Assembly: GCF_000429705.1 (NCBI RefSeq)
Contig: NZ_KE386942.1
Location: forward strand, 567,492-631,491
Direction of reading: 5' to 3'
Source of the DNA: Alteribacter aurantiacus DSM 18675
Lineage (GTDB): Bacteria; Bacillota; Bacilli; Bacillales; Salisediminibacteriaceae
Length of the DNA stretch: 64,000 nt
Below the pieces are notes generated by a model, which ran no database searches, had not been told where the DNA came from, and saw nothing but the letters and a program-made list of their open reading frames with translations. Below, piece after piece: positions 8,314 to 18,000 of this stretch; the first letter of the stretch is position 1, and every line of letters starts with the position of its first letter. The position numbers were made by a program, and so were the translations under genes.

Positions 8314-9672
8314 TTAACTCAAAACATACTGATCTTCATTAATTTTTTGTGAATTTTTCTCTAGTTTCTCTGCAATTCTCTCAGCTATCTTATTTGCTAG
8401 CAGTACTGGTACTGCGTTACCAACCTGTCTGTATTGACTATTAAGACTTCCAAAAAACACATGATCATCAGGAAAGGTCTGCAAAATAGCACATTCTCTT
8501 ACAGATAAGCGTCTTTCTTTATTAACATGAATCTCAGGAGATGTAGCAGTTATGGTATCACTAGCTCGATTCCAATTCGTAATCCTTAAAGATTGCTCAA
8601 ATTTTATTGGCTTTTCTACAAAAGTAGTCACTAACTTATCGTACTTGTCATCGAAGCCTAGTATCTTTTTCAGCTCCCACCAATCTGAAGGTTTAGGAAT
8701 GCTACCTGATTTGTTATCTTTTCTAAACCAATGGCCTGCTGTGTGTTTATAGCCGAAGTGTTCATCAACCTTTTTTGTACTCCACCCTGACTTTGCACGC
8801 CATTCTTTCAGATAGTCACAAATTTCAGCTTGATCTACTTTATATTTCCTACCGAAAAACTTATCTGCAACACTAGTTGAGGCTATATGGTTATATATAG
8901 TTCTTCCATTCACTGTAATACATTCATTTACTTTACCATTCACTAATTCAACATCACTTAAAAATCCAATTGCCTCTTTAACAGTTACATAGGGAGAATA
9001 AAATTTATCCACCTCAGAAAATAATGGTACCGTTTGATTTACATATACTTCTTCTCCAGGAAATATATCATCATGAGTCTTTTCAGGGTATGGATTGTCT
9101 TCGTTAATTCTATTACCTATGATAATGACACGCTCTCTAGCCTGCGGTACACCGTAGTCAGCTGCATTAATTAATTTATAATCCACGCGATATCCTAAGG
9201 TCTCAAAGTCACTAATAATCATTTCAATAACTTTACCTTTTTCCATATTTAGAAGACCCTTTACGTTCTCTGCTACAAAGAACTTTGGTTGCTTGTCTTT
9301 AATAACTCTTAGCATTTCAAGGTATAAAAAGTTACGTTCATCTGCTGAACTTCTATTTTTATTTGCAATAGAGAAACCCTGACAAGGAAAGCCTCCAATT
9401 ACAACATCAACTTCTCCTGGAGTACCAGGGATTTGTTCACTCTTTATTTTGGTGATATCACCCAATACAATATGTTCGCCTATATTTTCTGAGTAAGTCC
9501 TAACAGCATCCGAATTAAAATCATTAGCCCAAATTACATCAAATCCACTTTGAATAAACCCTAGGTCCATTCCTCCGGCACCAGAGAATAAGCTAATTAT
9601 TTTTAGGGATTTTTTATTGTTACAGTTAGCCTCTTCGTTATTAGAAGTTTTACCGTTAAACATAACTTTCAC
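8314..9672 (-). CDS. DNA (cytosine-5) methyltransferase
   Basis: A 452-residue C5-methyltransferase with all main motifs: I LFSGAGGMDLGF (28-39), IV GGFPCQGFS with catalytic Cys97, VI AENVKG (134-139), VIII PQARERVIIIG, and X RQVGNAVP near the C-terminus. The long region between VIII and IX (about 230-370) is the target-recognition domain. It is the modification enzyme of the local R-M system and protects against the flanking endonucleases. The start is unusual: the only strong RBS (GGAGG) serves a 9-codon frame whose stop overlaps the methyltransferase start region. The GTG at 9672 or the ATG at 9663 may be used. Confidence 0.93.
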   Translation of the reverse strand: MKVMFNGKTSNNEEANCNNKKSLKIISLFSGAGGMDLGFIQSGFDVIWANDFNSDAVRTYSENIGEHIVLGDITKIKSEQIPGTPGEVDVVIGGFPCQGFSIANKNRSSADERNFLYLEMLRVIKDKQPKFFVAENVKGLLNMEKGKVIEMIISDFETLGYRVDYKLINAADYGVPQARERVIIIGNRINEDNPYPEKTHDDIFPGEEVYVNQTVPLFSEVDKFYSPYVTVKEAIGFLSDVELVNGKVNECITVNGRTIYNHIASTSVADKFFGRKYKVDQAEICDYLKEWRAKSGWSTKKVDEHFGYKHTAGHWFRKDNKSGSIPKPSDWWELKKILGFDDKYDKLVTTFVEKPIKFEQSLRITNWNRASDTITATSPEIHVNKERRLSVRECAILQTFPDDHVFFGSLNSQYRQVGNAVPVLLANKIAERIAEKLEKNSQKINEDQYVLS

Positions 9673-9685
9673 CAGCTCTAGTCAT
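9656..9685 (-). CDS. 9-codon leader peptide before the methyltransferase
   Basis: ATG at 9685 sits 7 nt after a perfect GGAGG and encodes MTRAGESYV, then TAA. The stop overlaps the downstream ATG at 9663 (ATGTTTAA arrangement). This fits a translationally coupled minicistron that limits methyltransferase synthesis. A sequencing or evolutionary frameshift at the gene start is the alternative. Confidence 0.4.
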   Translation of the reverse strand: MTRAGESYV

Positions 9686-9874
9686 AGTATTACCTCCATT
9701 AATAAAAACGGATTATATTATACCATTTTACAATTAAGAAGTCTTACTGACTACCATAAAAAACAAAACCACTTATTCATAAAATCTTCCTTTATATACA
9801 TTATAGAGAACACACGCTCTCTTCGCAAGTATTTTCATTTACTATATAAGACCAGTTCACCTCGGGATTGTTAT

Positions 9875-10678
9875 TTAAGTTAAATCTTGTGAATCATATA
9901 TATCTTCAAAGTACTTCAATTTCCTTCTGTACTCTTGATTCATATTATCTTTAAAGTAAACCACTTTAATCCGTTTACGAGGTGGGGATAACAATTCGAA
10001 GTCTGAAACATTTGAGAATTTAAAGCGTGTTTTTTCTATGTTCTTTCCTGCTGATAGTACCCTTTCTTTGTAATGTCCTTCTAGTTTTCCATTTGGCATA
10101 CATACAATGCACATTACTAGAGTATCTAAAGTATCTTTATCATAAAGAATGGTTATAAAGTATGTAAGACATATCTTCTCATTTTCTTTTCCCTCGTTAT
10201 AAAATGGTGGAAGCGCCGGTGTATAATCTCTAATAACTTCGTTTTTTCTTCCTTCATTAATTAACATCTTGCCTTTATAACTGTTTTGATTAGTACCAAC
10301 AAAAATATTTGTAGTATAGTCACCGATATTGTCCGACCAAGAACCTTGTGGATGACTTTTCTTTCTAGGGTTCAGTGTCGTTCCTACAGTTTTTAAATCA
10401 ATATTAATATATGCGTCACTTACTTCAAAGAAAAGATCAGACCCTACAGGACACGAATTTGGTTGTCCAATTCCTTTTCCATTTAACATGGAATATACAA
10501 TCCTTTCTGCACCTACAGAAAAATCGGATATACCCGATTTATATTTGTCATACCAATCCTCTTTGATTACTTCTTTTGTCTTAAACCCTTCTAGTAATTC
10601 ATCTTCAGCAAACCTTAAAAAGTGATAATATTTATTGAGATACTTTAGTTCAATCTCTTCTATTCTATTTAATTCCAT
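9875..10678 (-). CDS. PD-(D/E)XK type II restriction endonuclease, copy 2
   Basis: A 267-residue protein with D81 ... D94-L-K96 in GSDLFFEVSDAYINIDLKT, the PD-(D/E)XK core. It shares NQNSY, LTYFITILY, MPNG and AGKNIEK with the endonuclease at 7443-8117. I placed the start at the ATG at 10678, which follows AAAGGAG by 8 nt; the frame extends to 10753 but those residues lack an RBS. It lies upstream of the methyltransferase on the same strand with a gap of about 200 bp, so the methyltransferase may have its own promoter. Confidence 0.75.
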   Translation of the reverse strand: MELNRIEEIELKYLNKYYHFLRFAEDELLEGFKTKEVIKEDWYDKYKSGISDFSVGAERIVYSMLNGKGIGQPNSCPVGSDLFFEVSDAYINIDLKTVGTTLNPRKKSHPQGSWSDNIGDYTTNIFVGTNQNSYKGKMLINEGRKNEVIRDYTPALPPFYNEGKENEKICLTYFITILYDKDTLDTLVMCIVCMPNGKLEGHYKERVLSAGKNIEKTRFKFSNVSDFELLSPPRKRIKVVYFKDNMNQEYRRKLKYFEDIYDSQDLT

Positions 10679-10790
10679 TAGTAAGGCTCCTTTCATTACC
10701 TTATACTTAGTTAACATATATAGATTAAAATAAATGTATCCTGTCCATTTCATTTATAAACATCTATATCACACTTAGAATCGATTAAAG

Positions 10791-10832
10791 CCTTTGGGAG
10801 AGCGTCTCCTTTCTTGAATACTCCCCCAAAGG
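10791..10832 (-). terminator. terminator of the helicase operon
   Basis: CCTTTGGGGGAG pairs with CTCTCCCAAAGG on the minus strand, followed by CTTTAAT. It ends the four-gene helicase operon just before the endonuclease gene. Confidence 0.65.
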
Positions 10833-10838
10833 ATTTGA

Positions 10839-12251
10839 TTAAATGCTAGCTTTCTCATATAGCTCTCTTCCTAATTCATCAATTAATAAATGACGATCAC
10901 CATAGGTAAACATCGATAAGCTTTTCATTGCTCGGGATATCCCAACATATAATAATCGGCGTTCTAGGTCCCAGTCAAATTCATCACCTAAGCGCTCAAT
11001 CGATGGCGGATCAACCATATCTGGAATAATTACATACTTAAATTCAAGACCTTTTGCCGTATGCAGCGTTGTTAACCTAACTCCTGAATCGTGATGAGTA
11101 CCAATTTTATTGGGGTCGTCCTTTTTGCTTTGTGATTTGATTAATTTATAGTCAATATTAGACACGTTTAATAACTTTTCTATACGTAGCTGATAATCTC
11201 TATTTCGCGATAATACACCGATGGTTGCATCCGGGTCTTCTTCTTTAATAATCATTATTGCTTCGATTAATAGTTGATCTTGGCTCTTACAATCTTCTGT
11301 AAAGTAAATCTTCGGCATTGGTCCTTCTTCTTTCGGTAGATCTGGGCGTGTAAACTCATCATCTTTTGAAATCTCATCTTTTTCCTGAATACTGTATGCC
11401 AACTCCATAATTTGCTTTGTGGACCTGTAGGAATTTTTGAGTACCTTTGTTCGGCCGCCTTTAATATTTAAGCCCACCCCTTCCCATGTAAAAGAAGTAG
11501 TAAAGATCTTCTGGCCTTTATCCGCACCTACTATACAAGATTTTCGCGCAATATATGCTAATACTGTTAAATTGACCTTTGTTAAATCTTGAGCTTCATC
11601 TATAAATACGTGGTCAAATTTTGATTCATCCTTAATTTCTTGAAGATTTCGAGACATTTTTAGACCAAAATCATTAAAGTCCATACGATAATCAAGTTCT
11701 TTTTGATAAGCTTCGTAAATCATAAACATAACTTTACGGTCTTCTGCTGAAAGACGAATCTTCCCCCCGCGACCTTTACGAGGTGCCTTATTGTATTGTT
11801 TAAATTCGCATAAATTTGAACCTTTTATCCAGCCAATCTCTTCTTCTAGAAAGCTAAATAAATCATTATTTATTATAAAGCGGTGTTCCGGATAATTTTT
11901 TGCTACTTTTTCAATAGATTTTCGCAACGTCAATTCTGGATACTTCTCTAAATGAAACTTCTTACCAAACGTCTTAAAATAATTCTTCATCGACCACGAA
12001 TGGAAAGTAGTAACTGTTAAGTTAGGTAAATCATAGCCTTCTAGCTGTTTTCTGGCGGACACAGATAATGGGTTTCCGTATGAAAAAACAGCTACTGCTG
12101 CATTTGGGTTCTTCTGTGCAACATCACGCGCTTTATTTAATAGAATTAAGGTTTTCCCACTGCCTGCAATACCACGGATTAATAACTGGGAACCTGAATA
12201 TTTTATGATTTCTTTTTGTTGATCTGAGAATGTAACTTGTTTTATTGTCAT
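10839..12251 (-). CDS. small UvrD-like superfamily 1 helicase
   Basis: A 470-residue SF1A helicase with Walker A GIAGSGKT (27-34), Walker B FIDEAQDL, a motif IV-like NSYRST, motif V TTLHTAKGLEF and motif VI LLYVGISRA. It lacks the large 1B/2B insertions of full-length UvrD (about 720 aa), so it is a compact version like those found in phage-defence operons. It is the last gene of a tight operon and starts directly after the 63-aa gene (adjacent stop and start). ATP-driven DNA or DNA/RNA unwinding is expected; the partner proteins upstream suggest a multi-subunit complex. Confidence 0.88.
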   Translation of the reverse strand: MTIKQVTFSDQQKEIIKYSGSQLLIRGIAGSGKTLILLNKARDVAQKNPNAAVAVFSYGNPLSVSARKQLEGYDLPNLTVTTFHSWSMKNYFKTFGKKFHLEKYPELTLRKSIEKVAKNYPEHRFIINNDLFSFLEEEIGWIKGSNLCEFKQYNKAPRKGRGGKIRLSAEDRKVMFMIYEAYQKELDYRMDFNDFGLKMSRNLQEIKDESKFDHVFIDEAQDLTKVNLTVLAYIARKSCIVGADKGQKIFTTSFTWEGVGLNIKGGRTKVLKNSYRSTKQIMELAYSIQEKDEISKDDEFTRPDLPKEEGPMPKIYFTEDCKSQDQLLIEAIMIIKEEDPDATIGVLSRNRDYQLRIEKLLNVSNIDYKLIKSQSKKDDPNKIGTHHDSGVRLTTLHTAKGLEFKYVIIPDMVDPPSIERLGDEFDWDLERRLLYVGISRAMKSLSMFTYGDRHLLIDELGRELYEKASI

Positions 12252-12443
12252 TTATAAATCCCCCCAAAAATCATCCTCGTTGTGTATTTCTAGCTTTCTC
12301 TCATAAGATTCACTATTTTTCACCTTTGCAATGTCTTCAAGTAAGACGCTTCGAAACATATCCATATTCACTGTCGACTCTATTGCATCTGCTTGGACCG
12401 ATTGCCAGTTACTCTGTACTTTCTGCCAAAATATTAAATCCAT
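12252..12443 (-). CDS. 63-aa acidic protein in the helicase operon
   Basis: A 63-residue, probably helical protein rich in Asp, Glu and Trp, ending in DDFWGDL. It sits with almost no gap between the Fe-S AddB-like gene and the small UvrD gene, so it is very likely translated. I do not know the family. The DDFWGDL tail resembles a short linear binding motif, and the protein could tether the small helicase to the other subunits. Confidence 0.6.
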   Translation of the reverse strand: MDLIFWQKVQSNWQSVQADAIESTVNMDMFRSVLLEDIAKVKNSESYERKLEIHNEDDFWGDL

Positions 12444-12445
12444 AA

Positions 12446-15052
12446 CTAGCTTTTCCCCTTTCGCAAATCAATAGAATGTATGGCATCACCGCAATAATCG
12501 ATATGTGGGCAGAAACGGCAATTATAACTTGGTTTTGCTGATATAACGTGGTCGTCTGCCTCTACTAGCTCATTGATGACTCTTTCATATGATTGTTTCG
12601 TTCGATCAAACAATTCGTTTCGTACATCCTTTGTCATCCCTGGAAATTGGAAGTGCTTCCTTGTTTCCGTATAAGAATGTTCATTTACCACAGTTGTTTT
12701 TTTACCTAATTGATTCGGAACATATCGAAAAGCTATCTTCCCTGATACTTGCTTTTTAAATTCTAGCCACTGGGGGAAGAGTGGGCTTATTTCATTCATA
12801 ACAACTTCATAGTCTGCTTTAGTACCTTGACCTGCAACTCGAATGATTTCAGAAAATATAAACTGATGAATAAAGTCACTTGAGAATGTTGGATATTCAT
12901 TAACAATAAAACTGTAATAGAATCTCTTTGGACAAAGTACATACTCCGCTATGAAATCCTCAAAGCCGACTGTTTTCCATCCGGCCTCAATCTCTTCGTC
13001 GCTTGCCTTTATATGAGACAGATCGTAATGGATATAAGTCGACTCAGCTAAGTCTTCTCTATCCTGTGGTTTATTTGTTTTCAAACCTATCTGTTTAATA
13101 TAAAGTGCAGGCTCTAATTCTTGTTGATCTAATAAGTTTTTAATCCATGACAAGCTCACTTGTTGAGGTGATATATTTAAAGCAATAAAAAATAAATACC
13201 GAGAAATATACTTACTTGCACGACTGCGGATTGTAAGCAATTGTAAGGCATGATGTTGCTCACTCAACCTTTCAAATGTATCGGGTTGGACTGGCCAAGG
13301 CAAACTTTGTGAGGATAAAGGCAGTGAATTCTCATCAAGTCCCGTAACATAAATATGTTTATCTGGAGACTTAAACATTTCACCGTCAATTTCAATAAAA
13401 CCATTAATATAGGTTTCATCTTGATCATCAAGTTTACCGCTCAGGTAGAAGTTCAATGCCGTTTGAAGGTCCGCGTATAAAAACTCCGATTGGTCTTCAA
13501 TTTGATTAAGTTTTACCTGCAGCTCCGAAATTAATAATTTTTCATCTTCATTTGCAATTTGACCGACGCCTTTACCATATTTCCTAAGTATCCCTTTTAA
13601 TCTAGTAAAATGGACATCAATTGTATTTGAACTAGAGTCGCTAAATAAAGTTTTAGCAATTACTTGGACATTTTCAATGAATGTTTTTATTTGTTTGACC
13701 CGATGCAGTGGTATAGAAAAGTGGCTTATTTTCGCAAATGGACTTCTAACACTACGGGTGATTCGGTTCTCCTGACCAACTGGAAAAGCCTGTTCAATCG
13801 TTAAGCCTTGCTGAATTAACTGTTCCAACCGTAAGATCCACGCATCTATCTTTTCACACCCTTGCATATATGGACGTAGCTGCTCAAAATCATATGTATA
13901 ATCCTGAGCGTTTTCATGTGTGTACTCATCGTATAACCACCCAGAAGAAAATAAAGAAATCACTATGTCATCTGTAATAATCATCTGACCTTTATCATAC
14001 ATTTGGTGAAGGCTTACTAAAAAACGCCCGATCGGATAGGCTAAGAAATTTCGTTTTTTCTTATTGAGTTCCGGATAGTAGGATAAAAGCATTTCATTTA
14101 GCTGTTCTGCGTTAGGAGATAAAACACTAACCTGCTTACTTTCTTCCTTCTGAATACCCTTAATTGGATAATGCGGTAAGATCACATCATGTAAAAAATC
14201 AAAAAATGATTCATAAGCTGTCACCTCGGTAGTCAGTTTTTTTTGTTGAACTTCCGCACCTTCATAGGATGATAGAAAAAGGTCAGCATGCTGTGTCACT
14301 TCTGGTAAGTCGGTTTGGGTTTGATAGTAGATCCAGTTTTCTGGAGAAGGCCATCCGAATCGATCGGTAACAAAGGCCTTGATAAAATCAAATGTCTCAG
14401 TATATCGATTGTCATAATAATGAAAAAACGTGATTTTAATGTTCTGATTACGCAAAATTTCAAAAAACGTCTGCTGTTCAGGGGTTACAAAGTAAAACCC
14501 ATGCAATACAATGTGCAATTCATTTGTTGTCTGTAAGCATACATCCTGCAATTTTAGAACAACTCTTTCAAACTCCTTTATTAATATTGGTTGTTGGAGC
14601 GCTTTATAATGATTGTGAGTTGCCTCATCTTCTTCAGCGAATAGTTTCCAGACCTTTTTAAACAAAACCTCTTTATCTGTATTCAACCATTGATCAACTA
14701 ATGCATCAGGATAAATATTGGCTTGAACAAAAAAACGGATACTATCGAGGATGTCTAATGTATTTATTCTAAAGGCTTGCTTCAACTCCGGAGGAACATC
14801 CTTCAAGTCATTAATTTGTTTTGATAATCGTAAGTATTGTTGAAACCTCGTTTCTGGACTGTACCACCGTACATAAAGTGCTTGAATAAACTCTCGAAAA
14901 GAATAAACATTTGTAAGCTCTTCATAACAACTTTTGATTCCTATTTTTTGATTATTTGTAGCACAAATATGAAGCGCATCTTTAAAAGAACTATACAATG
15001 GGTGTGCTCGCCAATTCTTAGGGTTACAATAGGTATGCACCTGTACGTTCAT
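12446..15052 (-). CDS. AddB-like Fe-S protein with no visible nuclease motif
   Basis: An 868-residue protein similar in plan to AddB or other PD-(D/E)XK-family repair proteins. The C-terminus has the four-cysteine Fe-S pattern: LCPKRFYY with Cys707, then NCRFCPHIDYC with Cys845, Cys848 and Cys854. In AddB and Cas4 these cysteines bracket a RecB-type nuclease with GxxDRID and DYK motifs; here I find neither motif between 707 and 845. No Walker A is evident either. The start at 15052 is chosen because GGAGG lies 7 nt upstream and the previous gene stops at 15055-15057; the frame extends further upstream without an RBS. It is likely a structural partner of the NERD-helicase. Confidence 0.75.
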   Translation of the reverse strand: MNVQVHTYCNPKNWRAHPLYSSFKDALHICATNNQKIGIKSCYEELTNVYSFREFIQALYVRWYSPETRFQQYLRLSKQINDLKDVPPELKQAFRINTLDILDSIRFFVQANIYPDALVDQWLNTDKEVLFKKVWKLFAEEDEATHNHYKALQQPILIKEFERVVLKLQDVCLQTTNELHIVLHGFYFVTPEQQTFFEILRNQNIKITFFHYYDNRYTETFDFIKAFVTDRFGWPSPENWIYYQTQTDLPEVTQHADLFLSSYEGAEVQQKKLTTEVTAYESFFDFLHDVILPHYPIKGIQKEESKQVSVLSPNAEQLNEMLLSYYPELNKKKRNFLAYPIGRFLVSLHQMYDKGQMIITDDIVISLFSSGWLYDEYTHENAQDYTYDFEQLRPYMQGCEKIDAWILRLEQLIQQGLTIEQAFPVGQENRITRSVRSPFAKISHFSIPLHRVKQIKTFIENVQVIAKTLFSDSSSNTIDVHFTRLKGILRKYGKGVGQIANEDEKLLISELQVKLNQIEDQSEFLYADLQTALNFYLSGKLDDQDETYINGFIEIDGEMFKSPDKHIYVTGLDENSLPLSSQSLPWPVQPDTFERLSEQHHALQLLTIRSRASKYISRYLFFIALNISPQQVSLSWIKNLLDQQELEPALYIKQIGLKTNKPQDREDLAESTYIHYDLSHIKASDEEIEAGWKTVGFEDFIAEYVLCPKRFYYSFIVNEYPTFSSDFIHQFIFSEIIRVAGQGTKADYEVVMNEISPLFPQWLEFKKQVSGKIAFRYVPNQLGKKTTVVNEHSYTETRKHFQFPGMTKDVRNELFDRTKQSYERVINELVEADDHVISAKPSYNCRFCPHIDYCGDAIHSIDLRKGKS

Positions 15053-15054
15053 CA

Positions 15055-18000
15055 CTAGACCTCCACTCCATCTAATAAACCGCCACATTTTAAAATATAG
15101 GCCCAAGTATCACTTTTAATATATCTCTGCTTAGGTATTGTAATAAACACCCGCTGCTCTGCTCTGGTAAGAGCGACATACAGTAAGCGAGTTTCCTCTT
15201 TTAACTGTTCTATGTCTTCATATTTCTTTAAGTAATCATAGTGATGATTTTCATGTTCCATCATTTCTTGATTTGCTCCTACTTTTCCCTTAACACTTAT
15301 CTTATATCCTACTTTCCGCTCAGCCCCTTTAGTGATAGATTCCGACCCCTCTTCCAAAAAGTGGTTCTGTTCAACTGTGTTGAAAGGGCTATTAGTAATG
15401 GGCAAAAAAACCGTATGATATTCCAGACCCTTCGAACGATGGACTGTCGTAATCTCTATCTTAGCCTGGTGTTGGTCTAGGTTCGGTTCATTCTCCATGC
15501 GATTTGTCTTAATCTGTAGCTGCAGCCAATCGCGCAACCCTTGTAAAGTTAGGTTTTGCGATTCAAATTGACGTTCGATTAAAAGCATTAAGTGTTGGAA
15601 GTTTTTCTTATATCGATCTACTTCAAGATTTACCTCTTCTAAAGAAGGTTCTTTGTCCTCCCGATTTTTTAATAGTTGTTTTTCGACGAATTCAGGCAAA
15701 CGGCGAAAAAACTCATTTTCATGAATAATATTTTGAATTACTGTCATTGGAGACAATGTTCGTAATAATGCGACATGCTGGTGAAATTTATCATTTGTAT
15801 GTAATTTAATAAATGAAATGATCTGGTTTGTGTGGCCGCCAAATGGTATTAGTGTATGATACGGTATCACATAATTAAAAAACGGTGTTTGCAGTGCATC
15901 AATTAAAAACTTCGGTTCATTTGGAAATAACAATCCATCTACTAAAGCTTTAAAATCATACACAGGTTGACTGATAAAAAATGTTCCATCTAGATTTTCT
16001 GAGGTCACGATGTTTTGAGAAATGCAATACTCTTTAATTTCCAAAGCATGACGGTTCGTCCGGACAATAAGAGCAATTTTATCACCTTGATTAGGTAACG
16101 TATTTAATGCGTGTTTTAGTTCCTGTTTATAATCCCCCGATACAAACCAATCGTTGTTCTTAAACTGGGACTTTTCATTGCTTAGTAAACGGTCTGTTGT
16201 TTTGTAAGTGAGCCAGTTTAGGGCATGCCACCGTTCAAATAAAGGATGCATTTGATCTAATAAAGAAGATGAACTCCGATAGTTTAGTTGCAACTCAGTT
16301 TGAAAATAGTTGACGCCTTCTGTCCTATCTTGTAATTCCTTAAAGGACTTATAATCTGCACCACGAAAACGATAAATAGCTTGTTTGATGTCACCAACAA
16401 CGAACAGTTTATAATTCAAAAAGCGTTGCAAACTTGCCAATAACTCAATTTGAACTGCATCACTGTCTTGAAATTCATCAACAAATATAAAATGTCCTTT
16501 CGAAAGCTGTTTCATTTTTTCTTCACTACTAATAAATAACTTCAATTTACGTATTAGATCCCCAATTGTAATTGAATTTTCCTCTTGTTTTAATTTATCG
16601 AGATGGCTTTCACAGTGTTGAAATATATATTGAAGTAACTCATGAACAACAGTTAACTCATTTTTTGAAACAGTTCCCCAGTCCAGTTGCTGGATTTCTT
16701 TATTGGTTAAACCTTTTTTCTCCATCTCTTCCCACAATAAATAAGTGAATTCTACAAAGTCATAGTCTTTAATTTCCGTTTCTAAAAAAAGTTCAATCGG
16801 TCGCCCTGCAAAGAACTTATTCATTAACTGTTGAATAATGATTTTTTTATCATATACAAAGCTCCTGAGCTTTACGTTTTTGCCATAGCCCATTTCATGT
16901 GCCAGTTCTTTCAAGATATCCTTAGCAAAAGAATGAATGGTACTGATTTGCATGTCTTTAACTTCTTCTGCATAAAGTAAAAGTTGTGTATTTCGCGTTA
17001 AATTAAACAATCCAATAAATTTATCTTTCAATCGTTTTTTCATTTCATTAGTTGAAGCGTTCGTAAATGTGATCATTGTAAAAAGTTTAAGAGGAACATT
17101 GCCATTCATCAATAGAAACATAATTCGATCAATCATTACATGAGTTTTCCCTGTACCAGCTCCTGCAGTTATCATTTGGTGGGAAGTGATCGGTTGATGA
17201 ATGACTTTGTACTGACCTATATTGAACGCAGGAAAATGATTGGTGAGTTTTTCAAAAATTCCTTCGTTTAAACCTACCCCATCGGTAACCGGTAACGTTG
17301 TAATCGGCTCTTGAATCATTTCTTTCGCATGGAATATGACCAGTTGAAAGGCCTTCTTGTATTGTTCAGAGTTTAGAATTTCTGTCATATTAATTTCACA
17401 ATAAGACAATATGTACACCTTGGTTCCTAGTTGTAAAGAAGAGTTAATCTCATTAAGATGTTGGTTGAATTCTTGACTTGTATTCACAACATATAAACGT
17501 GAAAACGGAATGTGAGTTTCTATCGTCGGTGTTTGCTTTTTGGTAGTTACCACTGATTTAACACCAAGAATTTTATGAATTTTCTTCATTTCAAGGTTTG
17601 TTAGTTTCCCAAATGCTTCTTTGAGTGCAAATGACTGCAACTTAGTTCTCAGGCTATTCTCATCCTCCAAATCGTCTTTGAATACCGGTAAGGGGATATG
17701 AATTTTCTCGTGAAAACCGCGCTCTTTCCATTGCTTTTCTGTAATGTAAGGTAATGCTACAAATACCCGTTTACTTAATCGACGATATAATAGAGGATCC
17801 TTTTCTAAGTGACTACACAATAAATGCAGTTGATTTTCAGCTTGCTGATACGGACTTCCCTGATTTATAAAGTAGTCTTTGTAAGACCATCGATGCCCTT
17901 GAATTGCCTCAATTTGATCAATGGTAATGCCTTTGACCTCTATAATACAAACACCTAATAGCTCGTTAATTAATAGAATATCAATCTCTCGCCTTCCATT

